The notes below the pieces were generated by a model. The model was given only the letters and a program-made list of their open reading frames with translations. It was not told the DNA's origin and did not search any database. From NCBI RefSeq assembly GCF_010183535.1, contig NC_071331.1, positions 13,082,001 to 13,146,000 on the forward strand: 64,000 nucleotides of DNA. The letters run 5' to 3'. The first letter of the stretch is position 1. The number at the start of each line of letters is the position of its first letter. Of this stretch, positions 53,064 to 64,000 are shown in pieces. Origin of the DNA: Caenorhabditis remanei (lineage: Eukaryota; Nematoda; Chromadorea; Rhabditida; Rhabditidae). The position numbers were made by a program, and so were the translations under genes.

Positions 53064-55714
53064 CTATGGAGAAAAGGACCATGTTCCAATACAGACATTG
53101 AGACCATCACAGTAACAACTACGAAGACTACGCTCTTTTTCGAAAATAAACTGTAAAAGCGAATATTTTATTTTTTGGAGATAAAACAAAACTCAAATCG
53201 GAAAAGAAACAATTCAGAAACCAAAAGGAACAGAACGGCGACATTTTCTCGCATCTATCAAACACATTTGAACTCTTTCATCCTCTGTCTCTTCCACTTT
53301 TTCAACCCATTTTCAGTCAGATTTCAGTCAAAAAACCAAGAGACGCAAAGACATCGGAAGTGTCTCTTCTCTTTCAATCGTATTCATTTCATTCGAAATT
53401 CCTCCCTCCTTTTCCACCCAAAAAAGAAAACATCGGAATGGAAGGCGGCAAAAAACAAGTATCCAGTGAGAAGAGTTTAGTTTTTGGATGTTTGGGAGAA
53501 ATAGAAAAAACTGCTCTGCATGTCACATAAGAGAGATGAAAAAGAGCTCATCTCATTAGTCTTCAAGACAAGATAGATTGTGATGGCGTGGAGTTCTTCA
53601 CACAAGAACACTTTTTAAAGATCAGAGGAAGGAGGTCAAAGAATGAGGATATGAGGGGGATGATTATCATAGTAGTTATGATAAATGAATGTAGTTTGGA
53701 TACCTGTCAAACAACAAGAAATTTGTTTCCGTTTTACCGTAGTTATGAATACTTCAAGATCAAATTCCTTTCTAATATGAAACCTCGTAAAATCTCTAAT
53801 GTCAGAAGTCTTGAAATTTAAAGGCACTATGTTTTTGTTAAAAATTTTATTGGATAATGTCGGAAGCCCGAAGTTTTGAAACTTGCAATTGATTTTCATG
53901 GATCTAGTTTTGAATTCAGTCTGGTTTTAAAAAAGTTAACAAAGAAAGAAAAGCGAGTAATCTGCCTATCGAGAAATTAATGCAAATACTGATCCCAGAT
54001 TTTCAGAAAAAGAAGAAAAGATGTCTCTGGTTGAGTGTGTGTATGAGAAGAGAATATCTTCGGCTCTTCTTCTTCTTCTTTTTTCTTCCAGTAATTAATT
54101 CTATATTCATTCAGCAAAAAATGAGAAGAAATATCACTGAAATTCAAGAGAAACGAGTCGTTTTTTCTTCTTTTCACACCACACACACACATGCACACAT
54201 ATAGAGAGAATGACTACATACTCATCATTCTTTTCAGTTTTTATCCATGGTTTTTCAAAGATGAAAGTGGGAAAAAATGGAGAAGAAATAGGGGAAAGAT
54301 AGTTACGATCTTTCGAAACATACTAGTGTTCGGAAATTTTGTAGCAAAATTTGAAATTTTTCTGAAACAGAAAAGTTTTGCAAAAATCTCTCGGATCATA
54401 TTTCGGCAAAACATCGAAGATGTTCAAGAGCCTTCGACTCAAAAAACAAAGAGCAATAAACCAGTAAAACTACATGATTCTTGGCAGGTGTTCTACTGGA
54501 AGAATTAGGATAAAAGATAAGAAGATGAAAAGAGACGCAGGTGGATAGAGGAACTGGAAAAAGAAGTGGATGGAAATAGAGGCGAGGGATCAAGTTTCAA
54601 TGCGATTATTACAATGTGCCACGAGCAAAAAAGATGGGAGGGAATCATGAAAATGTAATGTTTTAGATGAGACGAAAACGATGATGATGAGACCGCCCGG
54701 AACCACTTGGTCTTCTTTTTTGAAATATTGAATGTGCGGTTTTTAGCAGGTTGTTTCAGTGATAAGATCAACTTGCACAGCGAAAGTTCAAAGTTCACGG
54801 AGCTGAGCTGATGGAGAACAAGAAATAACATTTGTCACCTTGCACAGAAGTTTTTATCTCGGCACTGTCGGACCAAAAAACTTTAATGTGAGGAATGTAT
54901 ATAGAAACTCGTAAATGAACATTTTCGAATAGCTGTTTTGCTCCAGAAAGTTCTGATGGCACGATCTCATTTAGAAAATTAAACTGGCGGCTGGAAAAGG
55001 GGGAATCCCTAATACGTATGAAATTCCGTGAGTCATAGACATTTATCCAAACACCGGAAATCAAGAATTAAAAAGGGAGATTAGAGTAAGCAGTGACGAT
55101 GGAAATTTCGACATTAGACCTGCTAAAATGTTGGAAAAAGGGTGAATCAGAGTTCCTATTATTCTGATAGAGCCAAGTGAGTATCCCATTTTTAACATCA
55201 AACAATTCAAAAGAACAACAGTTGAAATATTCAGGTTGGGAACATCTTGGAACTTTCGAAGAAATTTGGAAAAACGAGGTTGTAAAAAGAATACAAAGCT
55301 TCAAAAATTCGTAAGGGTGTTGATTCATTATGAAATGTTTTCTTGAATTATTTAAATTTTAATTTAAACAAAGACTGTTCCTATGCAAAAATGAGTTTAT
55401 GCCAAGACTATTTTTCTAGAATTCAAGATATTTTTGTAAACAATTTGAAACAGAAAATTTGATTTCTTCCTACAAGAATTCATCCAAAAACCAGGAAGTC
55501 TTCATTCATTCGGATTTCCCACATGACTGACAATCGGATGAAAAACCTTTAGAATCCTAAGGATCTAAAGACTACAAAAAGAATAAAAGAACCTATACGA
55601 GATCATAAAATCTCATGGAAAGGATTTCTCCAAATTAGAAATTCCAGACAAAAAGAAGATGATGAAGATGATGGCCTAGATGAGAGATGCTCATCGAAAT
55701 ATCCTTGTGTTGCT

Positions 55715-55800
55715 CTCTCTCTCTTTCTCTTTAGAGCAAAAAGAATTCTCTCTCTCTGTGTGTGTATCTTCCAGAGCTTCCCTTTCTCTCTCTTCTTCTG
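55715..55800. repeat. Simple repeat, CT and GT tracts
   Basis: Several runs of CTCTCT and a TGTGTGTG tract form a pyrimidine-rich microsatellite in the non-coding region upstream of shl-1. Confidence 0.6.
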
Positions 55801-57974
55801 GTGTGTGCTCCATGAGCATTCTTCTTCTATTTCGCTTCCCTCTAAAATACTCTTCTCATCTTCTCTCTCCCTCTTTTTTCTCTCTGGATGATGATGAAAA
55901 GGGGATCATGATGATGATGAGAAGAAGAAGAGTATGTTGATAGTGAGAGATTCAGATACATATACAACAACTCTATTCTTCTTCTGTTTTTGCTTACAGG
56001 TCCAGAGATAATGAAGAATCAAGAGACATGAGAAGAGCAGAGAGAAACTGATAAATTATTAAAAGACGACACATCCGGGTGTCTCTTTGTGTATCTAACA
56101 CAAGATGGATATCAATCGAAGATGTATGTGTACATTGTACTTCTTCTCAACTCACCCGAGAGCAAAAAAGAAAACTGAATTCTTAAATTTCCTGCTTCTC
56201 ACTTTTTCTAGTCGTCGTGGTTACTTCAATACAAATAAATTGTTTTGATCGAATTGACTTTGATACTTCATTTGAAAAATTTTTATGAGTTTACTGTTGT
56301 AAATGCTTCATAAGAAACACTGTCTACTCTACATTCAATGATTTTCCAGCAGTCACCATTGAAAGTTCTACAGTAAGCACTGATCCTAGAAAATAAACGT
56401 TGAGTAATTGGAAACACGTCATCAATTTTATTTTCTGATGATTTGGCTTACAGTGACTTCATTTCGCTCGAAAAAAGTATTGTTAGCGTAAATGTTAAGT
56501 TAAGTTATCTTTTTCGGAACGGAGATGATTCTGATCAAATGAAATATGATTCAGTTGGTACCTGAACAACTGGATATAAATGTATGGAAAATGAAAACTG
56601 ATACACCAGTATAAACTGTAACAGGTTATTCCGGATCAATTCTATTTATCATAACCGCGAGTTTCCTTTTTTTCCTGTTTCATGATGCCTATATGATAGC
56701 AAATAAGATTATAAAATAATTCTTGATACTTTTTTATCATAACAACTTCTATCAATCTATATTTCTTTTCAAACATCTTTGTGTAGCCTTAATTTTCCAT
56801 TAAAAAATCTCCAGAAAAAAGAAAGAAGTTCGAATGGTCAAGAAAAAGTCCATTAGATCATCATTTTCAACATTCACAAACCTTATTTTCCTCATGCGTC
56901 TCAAGTGTAAAACACAATAAAACGAGCAAGTAAAAAGAGAAAAAAACGAACTAAATTCAATTCAGAGTTCTCCAGAACTCTCGAAACTCTCATCCTCCTT
57001 ATTTCTTCAATTTGATTCACTCAAGATCTTTTTCTTTTATCAAATCGAGTACATCATTTTCCATTGGTTTAACCCTTCTCTTTTCAACAAAAAGAGCAAA
57101 AAGGGAAGAAGCGAAAAGATCATTTTTGTGCTCATTTTCAACTGGTGAGTGGTACAAGAGAGAAGGAAAAAGGCATCTCATAATTGTTTGTTGGAGAGAA
57201 GGAAGAAGAACAAAACGTCGCGTCATTTTTGTCTCGACATCACCCTTTTCAACCAAAATGAAACAATTTGAGAGGAATAGAGAACAGGGAAATTAAAAAG
57301 TAAAAGTAGCACTTATTATAAAATTGGAAAAGAGGTTGAGTTATGTTTCACTTTTCAGAACTTCTGGTCTCTCAAAAATGAAATCGAGTGCCTGAACTCA
57401 TCCATTTGTAGGAGTCTCTTTTCAATTTCGATTTTAAAAGTTTGAATACAGGTAGACATTGTTCTCCTGATCACTTCAAACCTAATTTTTTCTGATTATA
57501 AGCATAAGAAACTGTTTCAATCATTCCGTAAATCGCATAATTTAGAGTTCAGAGTATTCTACCCTACGGTTAAACTTATGTAAACAAGTTCACCTGAATT
57601 GGAAAACCTATTGCAACGAAATTTGCCTCATTAGACTTTCTCGAACAGAGTGTCTCTGTTTGTTTTTGATAATGACAACTGTCCCAATCCAACCACGGAC
57701 TTCTGCTCATTTCCAATAACCCAAACTGTTTCTGCTTACTTTCAGTTCTTATACTCTCACGGAATTGCAAAAAATCGACGATAAACTATTTTATGAGTAA
57801 AAATTAACAAATGACGGATCAAAGAAACCTGTGTACTTTGTGCAGTTTTGGAAGAAAAAGAAGAAGGGAAAAAGTAAGAGTTGAAAGGATTTTTGGAGAA
57901 AGAAGAGGAAGAAAAATATTTAAAAAAATATTAATGAACGCATATATTCTTAATTTCATCGGCAGTTGAATCCA

Positions 57975-60900
57975 TCAAAACATCTGGTATCTTCCCGTAT
58001 TATGACGTCTCATTTCGTAATAATGCGGACGTCGGGACGCAGATTCACGGATTTCACGACCCAGAGACTGGCAGTTGAGGCGTTGGAATTGGTGGATAGC
58101 TCGCTTGAAGTTCTGAAAAAAAAGAAAGATTTCAATTACATAATATTAGAAAGCTCTCAGATTGATTCAACAATTGCAAAACAATTCAGATTTCAAAATT
58201 AGGCAGCATTCCATGTTTTCGATTCGAAAAATGATTAATGGTGTGGGCAAGATTCAGAAACATACCACAACATCACTATTTTCTTTTTGAAAATTTCCTT
58301 TCGAGTTTTAACATTAGGATTCTCTCAAATCACCTTTTCTTTCTGCCATGGCAACACCAAATTTGCCAAATATTTTCCATCAGATTGCCTACTTGCCATC
58401 ACCAATAACTTCTCGTTTTGTCCTTTTGCTGGAAGATTGCATGGACATCCTCCATCTGATTCAGCTGACAAACGAATTTCTGAAACGAAATATTTTAAGT
58501 TTCAGCAATTTTAAATAAGGTAAGAAAATGTTTTGAAGTTGCATGTGCTGCATCAATGAAACACAATTCGTTTTCTCGTTTTATATTGAAAAGGAGCAGG
58601 TAATGAACATTTAAAAAACGTACCAACATCAGAGACACCTCTCCTTCTTTCTCCTTTCTTCAGACTGCGTCCATTTCGAACACGAATTTGATTTGGAGAA
58701 TCACGGATCACTTTTCCTTTGAGAACTGAAAAACTGGTGTATGTGAAAACAATAACGTTTAGATTAATTTGCTGCATTCTAAAATTTTGAATGGTGGATG
58801 ATAAAAAAACAGGCATTCAATGTAATTCATATTCCGAAAAAGTTATAGAAATAGTGAGCATTTTGCAGTTTCATTGCCCATTTATATAATCTCTAGATTT
58901 CTGAAGGTTGATCAATGTCAAGCATTTTTTTTTTGAAAAATATGCTTTTGACAAATCACTAGTAAATTTTGATAAACTATTTTGGAAACTGGCAAGTTTC
59001 TGGTTGATCGCCATGTCTTGTCATAACTTTTTTCAGAGAAAAAGTTTTCTCACAAGGGAAATATCTAAATGAAGATCTTGGTCTTCTCTAAAAATGAAAA
59101 GCTCATAATTATTCAGCTAGAAGTGTCACTATATGTTAGTCCGACTACTGCAGTCATTGTAGTATCTAACAACGTTGTTGCAGAATGGTCGTTGAGATAT
59201 CACTTGCGGGAATTTCAGAAAAAAAAGTTATGGCAAGGCTCAGAGACACTCCAGGTCTAAATTTTGGTTTCAAGAATTCAAAACATTAACTAACAATTGT
59301 GGTTCTACTCAAAAACATCTATTTTGTTTCATTACTTTCCTTTATCGCCCTGATTTTTTGGAAAATAGGGAAAAACAACTACGGTTTGAAAACTGCGTCG
59401 CGAATTTGCGTTCGTATGTGCACACTTTCCCCGATTTTCGTTCCCATATTCAAAGGCTCTCCCTCTTTTTCCAGTTTAACATCCCATTTTCTTGGAACTC
59501 GAAAACTCACCCAAATGTGATCTACAAAATTGATCGACAAGATTCTCGTAGGTGGCGACTTGCGAGCAGGCAGTGCACGTTGTCGTGCTACCTGAAATCG
59601 AATACTTTTCATCTATTTCCTCTCGGATTACTGTAATATCTTCACTTTGCTCCATCTTTTCTTCAGAAATTTGACCCTCATAATCTCCCGCACTGAGGTA
59701 GAGAATGTCCAGACTAATGTCCACACTTTCTATTGAAACGAGAAAAAGAGTAGAAAAGTTTTTTGTTTCGTTTCCAGAATGTTAAAAGTTATGCATCCAA
59801 TGGACCATGGCGTGGCGGCACCTCTTTGAAGTGTCCGTGTGATTTTGACAGATTAGGGTGAAGAAGAAGAAATAGAAAATGATTGATGAGGTGCGAGAAA
59901 AGAAAGAAAAAGAAATGGAAGCAGAAGAAGCTGAGATGATTGATGATACACTGATAACGATATGAGTTACGTTTTGAAACTTTCGCTAATATTTACTAAT
60001 AAATATTGTCTTCGTTCAAAAAATAATGTTTCTAGAAACCTCTGACTCATCTCTCCCAAAAATCACATGTTTTTCAAAAACTGAATATAAACGAAAAGTG
60101 CGATGGAGGATTTGTTCTAATCCCGAGTTCTCATAACTTAACATAAACAAAGAGAGAAATCTGACCTGCTGGTGGTTTAGCTTCTTGCATTGGTTTTATA
60201 CACATGTCGTCGTCTTCAAACTTGTCGCAAGATAGCATTTCAGGCCAAGGGAATCCGTAGTTGGCCATTCGATTCTCGCATCCCTTGAAGAGAAAAATTG
60301 GGTTTTAATTGTGACTGCGCTCAGATTCTCAGAAAAACTGTACTCTGATTAATTCAAGGGCACTTCAGTGATAACGGAATTTCGAAGCGATTCTAGATCA
60401 CTAAAATCGCTCCCAATTCTTGCATAGAATCAATCAAGCTGGTACACTTCCCAACCTTCACTAATAAGTTCAATAAACGGACAAATGTCTTAAAACAAAA
60501 AACCCTCTACATAGTGAACTGACTTTATGATCCTCCCTTAATAATTTTTGAGCCATCCCTTGACCTGGTATACCATCTCAAGACGTTCAAATCTATCTTT
60601 CTTCCCAATCGTTACGTAACCGTGAGAATCCTTTCATTGTTTGACAATGTTTGCTCTCTATTAGTGATTCAATGTTTCTTTTAGTACCCCTTCTCATCTC
60701 TAATAACCCTCTCTGTCCAAATCTTCTCACCTGTTTGACTGCCATACATAAACTCTTACAGGGAAGAATCAATCTGTCCATTTGCATAAGACACACTGGG
60801 GCAAACAATGAACACAGGAATCTCTGAAGATGGGATGGTTGTTATTGATGAGATGTCGGAGACATACCTGTGTATCAGGATGACAATTGAGACGAAGAAG

Positions 60901-61215
60901 GCTCTCCCAATCTTTGGATGCATGAATTGCCTCGGAGACAGTCTCATGTTCCAGAATGTTTGGAAGACGCATTTGAGTGTACTAAAAGAAAGAAATCAAC
61001 AATAGTTGAAATGGTTTAAACAAATCAAAAAATACATTTTAAAATAAGAAGATTCAACTCACCTCAATTCCATTACAAATGGTCAAATTGCTTGGAATAT
61101 CCACACACTTCGGACCAGCAGGCCTTTCAGAAGAGAACATTGCCCATGAATCTTCCAAATATCCATTTGTTACAGAGAATGCAAGTAATAAATAGAGAAC
61201 TGAAAAGAGCATCAT
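57975..61215 (-). CDS. sfrp-1: Secreted frizzled-related protein, Wnt antagonist
   Basis: Secreted inhibitor that binds Wnt and helps shape Wnt-dependent patterning and cell migration. Eight exons (61215-61063, 60981-60868, 60823-60731, 60283-60166, 59729-59511, 58725-58624, 58479-58334, 58112-57975) total 360 aa. The signal peptide is MMLFSVLYLLLAFSVTNG. The frizzled cysteine-rich domain follows: KCVDIPSNLTICNGIEYTQM, then LLRLNCHPDTQ, FLCSLFAPVC, PCKSLCMAV, and YGFPWPEMLSCDKF, with the ten-cysteine pattern. A linker with acidic residues leads to a netrin-like (NTR) domain: CTACSQVATYENLVDQFC, LKGKVIRD, CPCNLPAKGQNEKLLVM, and a basic tail ending GRYQMF. Both domains identify an sFRP; the symbol follows C. 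elegans synteny. Confidence 0.95.
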
Positions 61216-61897
61216 TTTGTCGGAGAGCTCTCAGACCTCCCTGGACTTGTTGCTTGCTCTCAGAGCAATGGTCTGTTGAAAGAAGAGACAATGGGCGGGG
61301 CTTAGAAAGTGAGTGGCTAGATGAGAGGAAAAGAGCTCCGCCCCAGCAGTTTTAAACGAACATTTCCTAGATTTTTTTCAAATAGTTAATGAAATAGGAA
61401 TTGGAAACTATGATTACATCTACGAAGGTAAATTTATTAATTCTTGTGTAAATCAGTATGTTAGACCTTTGTAGTAACTTGTGGAGGATCGATCCAATTT
61501 CAAAACTGGCACGGTCAAAAAAAAATCTGAAATATATTCACTTTTCAAGCTTTGAGCTTTGATTCTATGCAAACGTAATTCAAATTTTCAAATTGAATCT
61601 TTAGCAATATTTGTTTCCAGTCGACTGCTCTTTATTTCACCAAGGTGTTAATTAAGGCAGGATACTTTGGAGTGTCCTTTAATTATTGTCGCCGAATTCA
61701 TAATGGTTTGATGAGTATGAGAACACATTTCTCTTGAGGAAAATAATTTATGTATCAGTTATAATTGTGATAAGGGAATCGTGGATGGCAAAAAGTTGAG
61801 CAGCTGAGAACATCTTGACGGTTCTGAGACATAGAAGATTTTGAACTTTCCGCCTTGGTGAAACAATAAGATGTCATGTCCCAAATGGGTAATCACT
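61216..61897. other. Spacer between sfrp-1 and the F-box gene
   Basis: Contains the sfrp-1 promoter. A region at about 61250-61350 is purine-rich and GC-richer than its surroundings. No gene seen. Confidence 0.4.
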
Positions 61898-63020
61898 TTA
61901 TTCAATTTCAAGAATGAACTTTTTCAAATCATCTTTAAAACTGTTGACACCACATAAAATTCCACTGAAATTGGTTTCACATAAGATGATTAAAAACACA
62001 TTATTCTGGTCAGTCATTTCGATTTTCTGAGTGTGAAGAGGGGAATGGAAGTGGCTCTTAATCGGCAATCTGGTTATTGTTCTGAATTTAATTGCATCAT
62101 TTTTTGCTTCGATCGGGAACTTTTTCAGAATATTTGTTAGTGTTGAACCCCGAGAATTGTTGATTGGGGACATAGTTGTGATTGAAAAATAGGATCCTCG
62201 TGGGAATTGCTTTGATATGAAGTTCTGAATTAGACATGTTTTCAAAAAGATAATTTAATAGAAACTTACTTGAATCATTGCTGAAATCGATACAGCATTC
62301 AGGCTCTTGACCCAAGCATCCAACTTCTCAACGTGTGAAACCCACTTTGGATCCATCTGATCTCGTGTTTCAAACTCCAATTCTTTCACTTTTTTCCACT
62401 GTTCCGTTCGTGAAAGTTGGCTCAATTGGCAACGGGTTGACATGCGTAATTTCATTGAAATAAGACTCCCAACATCAAGATTTTTGACGAATTCAATATA
62501 TTGATCTTTGTGGCGAAATGTTGTTGAGATGATGGCATTGCGAACTTTCAATTTCAGGTTTCTTTCCTTGATTTTGGTGAGCAATTTCTTGAACAACTTG
62601 AACTGATGACCGGTTCTGTCATGTCCCCAAACATTGAAGACGAAACTATTCACAATTAACTTTTGATTTGAGAAGACTAGTAGCAAGTGATCAATTGCAT
62701 CGTTTTCATACAAAGATCTAGTAGTTTCCTTATCGCCGTCGTTCATCGTTACTTCTGCAGGTTTCTGTGGAATTTCAACAGCATGGAATGTTACTTCTGT
62801 TATTCTGTATTTCAAATAATCAAGGATCACTGGACGAGAATCCACGAGATTTTTGTCTTCCTTTGAGCAGATGCGGAGTTGGCATCTAGAAAAAACACAG
62901 GTTTCATTGAAAGAAAGATAAAGATAAACTGACTAACCTTGAATTATAGTCGAGTTTCGAAACAACATTTTCTTTGAAATGCACAGGAAGATGCTGCCAA
63001 ATGGGTTGAGGTGCTGGCAT
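61898..63020 (-). CDS. F-box protein of the DUF38/FTH type (FBXA-like)
   Basis: Probable substrate adaptor of an SCF ubiquitin ligase. Three exons (63020-62938, 62885-62270, 62224-61898) total 341 aa. The N-terminal segment MPAPQPIWQHLPVHFKENVV and the following SKLDYNSRCQLRICSK match the F-box pattern (LPxxxxxxIxxxLxxxxRxxLRxxSK). The body is a leucine- and lysine-rich helical and repeat region with LLTKIKERNLKLKVRNAI and WVSHVEKLDAWVKSLNAV, characteristic of the DUF38/FTH domain that is greatly expanded in Caenorhabditis and evolves fast. The family is recognised by overall pattern rather than strong motifs; no orthologue is named. Confidence 0.65.
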
Positions 63021-63300
63021 GTCACGAATGAAATGGAGTATGAAAAGTTATTGATAAAATGGGGAGAGGAAGAGAGCGAAAAGAAAAAGCGACAACGATA
63101 GGGAAATGTGATGACCGAGTTGTTTGTGTTGAAAGAATGGTGTCAACAGATGGTATCTGGAGGAGAGAGTCTGTTGAGAAAACACTGAAACTTTTTGCCC
63201 AGAAATCAGAATAACGAAATCAGGACACCTATAATTAAATCTGCTCTCCACATGCATGACCAATGTTTTCTTATTCATCACGAGTTCATTTTGTCTCTGA

Positions 63301-64000
63301 ATGTCCCTAACTCTGGTTGATTACAAGAGAATCTACTATCCGAAATGTGAAATAGACAACAGTTTCCTTGCTTCGTGGCAAGGATTAGCTTACACTAGTC
63401 ATTCGATTCAAGTTTTCGTTCTGCCTATTCAAATTCTCACTTTCTGGTTGATAGTGAAGAAGACACCCGACTCGATGAAATCAGTGAAATGGCCGTTGTT
63501 CGTGGTACAATTCTGGTGGGTTTACAACATGACATTTGATTAAAAAGTTGAATTACAGGTGCACTATTCTAGATATTACAGTTGGTTTTCTTATTACTCC
63601 TTATATTTTTCTCCCTTCCATTGCTTTTGCTGGAGTTGGTATTTTCAGTTGGTTGGGTATATCTCAAACCGTTCAGTTGACATTTTTACTAATATTGACA
63701 GCAGGTGATTTCGAATGATTTGTCAAAAAATTTCAACAATATAAAAGTTTCAGTGTTGAATGTCTCCCTGATTTATTTATTCGAAAGTCGTAGCAGCTCA
63801 ATTGAAAATAACATTTTCAAACTAAGAAGACGATTCTCCAAATGTATTTATTACTGCTGGAACTTTGCGGCTAGTTCCATTATTCTATTCTCTCTCGCTC
63901 ATATTCCAACAAATCAAGAAGAAGCAAAACTCAATCTCCTAGAATCGAATCCCTGCCCAACTCCAGAATTCTTTACACTTCCCGTTCTTGTATGGCTGAC
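63301..64000 (+). CDS. Seven-transmembrane chemoreceptor, Srh class, 5' part (runs off window)
   Basis: Nematode serpentine receptor, truncated by the window end. Exons 63301-63515, 63559-63704 and 63754 to beyond 64000 read in frame. N-terminus MSLTLVDYKRIYYPKCEIDN, then FLASWQGLAYTSHSIQVFVL (TM1), KKTPDSMKSVKWPLFVVQFW, TM2 with DITVGFLITPYIFLPSIAFA, then VLNVSLIYLFESR and SSSIENNIFKLRRRF, reaching an extracellular loop NPCPTPEFFTLP. The pattern KKTPxxMxxVKWxLxxxQFW followed by a PYxFxP TM2 is characteristic of the Srh family. It is separated from the minus-strand F-box gene by a 280-bp divergent spacer. Confidence 0.8.

Larger units (their letters stand above)
48738..57974. other. 9.2-kb gene-free region upstream of shl-1, downstream of sfrp-1
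   Basis: No supported exon on either strand. It contains the shl-1 upstream region, a perfect 11-bp-stem hairpin (49594-49621), GA-rich tracts (about 49620-49645, 49720-49810, 51120-51320, 52020-52160), a palindromic repeat (52764-53063), TC/TG simple repeats (55715-55800) and GATGAT-type tracts (about 55880-55930). Size and position suit distal cis-regulation of a neuronal channel or a missed long 5' intron. Confidence 0.5.

Noticed and set aside
56880..56912. TCTCAAGTGTAAA resembling part of lin-4
   Set aside because: Matches only a few bases and has no precursor hairpin.
57012..57296. Opposed frames of 79 and 94 aa in the gene-free region
   Set aside because: No homology, no splice sites, and both strands equally open.

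Overview
This is a stretch of nuclear genome from a Caenorhabditis-type nematode. The evidence is many short GT-AG introns with TTTCAG-like acceptors, acceptors placed right at start codons (consistent with SL trans-splicing), nematode-only chemoreceptor families, cuticle collagens and an F-box/DUF38-type gene. A run of genes that sit together on C. elegans chromosome IV (clone Y73B6BL as I remember it: sqd-1, lsm-8, blos-2, mif-4, a patatin phospholipase, smg-3, hrpf-2, shl-1, sfrp-1) is present here. I infer conserved synteny in C. elegans or, more probably, a sister species; the species cannot be named from sequence alone.

Layout. 1-9 kb: four intact, same-direction (minus) seven-transmembrane chemoreceptor genes of probable Srv class, with decayed relics at about 0.2 kb and 2.6 kb and a 778-bp imperfect palindrome between the second and third genes. 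9.8-12 kb: a small two-exon orphan gene (minus) diverging from a tRNA pseudouridine synthase (plus). 12.7-24.1 kb (plus): sqd-1 (hnRNP), lsm-8 (U6 snRNP) with a 2.5-kb intron, a 478-bp MITE with TAA target duplications, a long Arg/Ser- and acid-rich nuclear-type protein, and blos-2. 24.4-25.6 kb (minus): mif-4 and a tiny coiled-coil orphan. 26.4-28.6 kb (plus): patatin/iPLA2. 29.0-30.0 kb (minus): collagen. 30.4-34.5 kb: an isolated ORF (minus) and a Ly6-like GPI-type protein (plus) with a possible second terminal exon. 34.6-40.7 kb (minus): smg-3/UPF2. 41.3-43.8 kb (minus): hrpf-2. 44.4-45.3 kb (plus): a second collagen, paralogous to the first. 45.8-48.7 kb (minus): shl-1 Kv4 channel. 48.7-58.0 kb: gene-free DNA upstream of shl-1. 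58.0-61.2 kb (minus): sfrp-1 Wnt antagonist. 61.9-63.0 kb (minus): F-box/DUF38-type gene. 63.3 kb to end (plus): truncated Srh chemoreceptor.

Functionally the central block is mostly housekeeping RNA biology (tRNA modification, splicing, hnRNPs, nonsense-mediated decay) mixed with lysosome-related, lipid, cuticle, neuronal and Wnt genes. The two ends are fast-evolving chemoreceptor and F-box families. Exon junctions were worked out by hand; for sqd-1, lsm-8, blos-2, mif-4, smg-3, shl-1, sfrp-1, the patatin, the pseudouridine synthase, the collagens and the F-box gene the exon lengths sum to whole codons, which supports the models. I found no rRNA, tRNA or CRISPR-like features. The least explained items are the large palindrome in the receptor cluster, the isolated ORF at 30.4-30.6 kb, the missing Pro-1 of MIF-4, the stop-free 312-nt intron of the RS-type gene, and the two small orphan genes.
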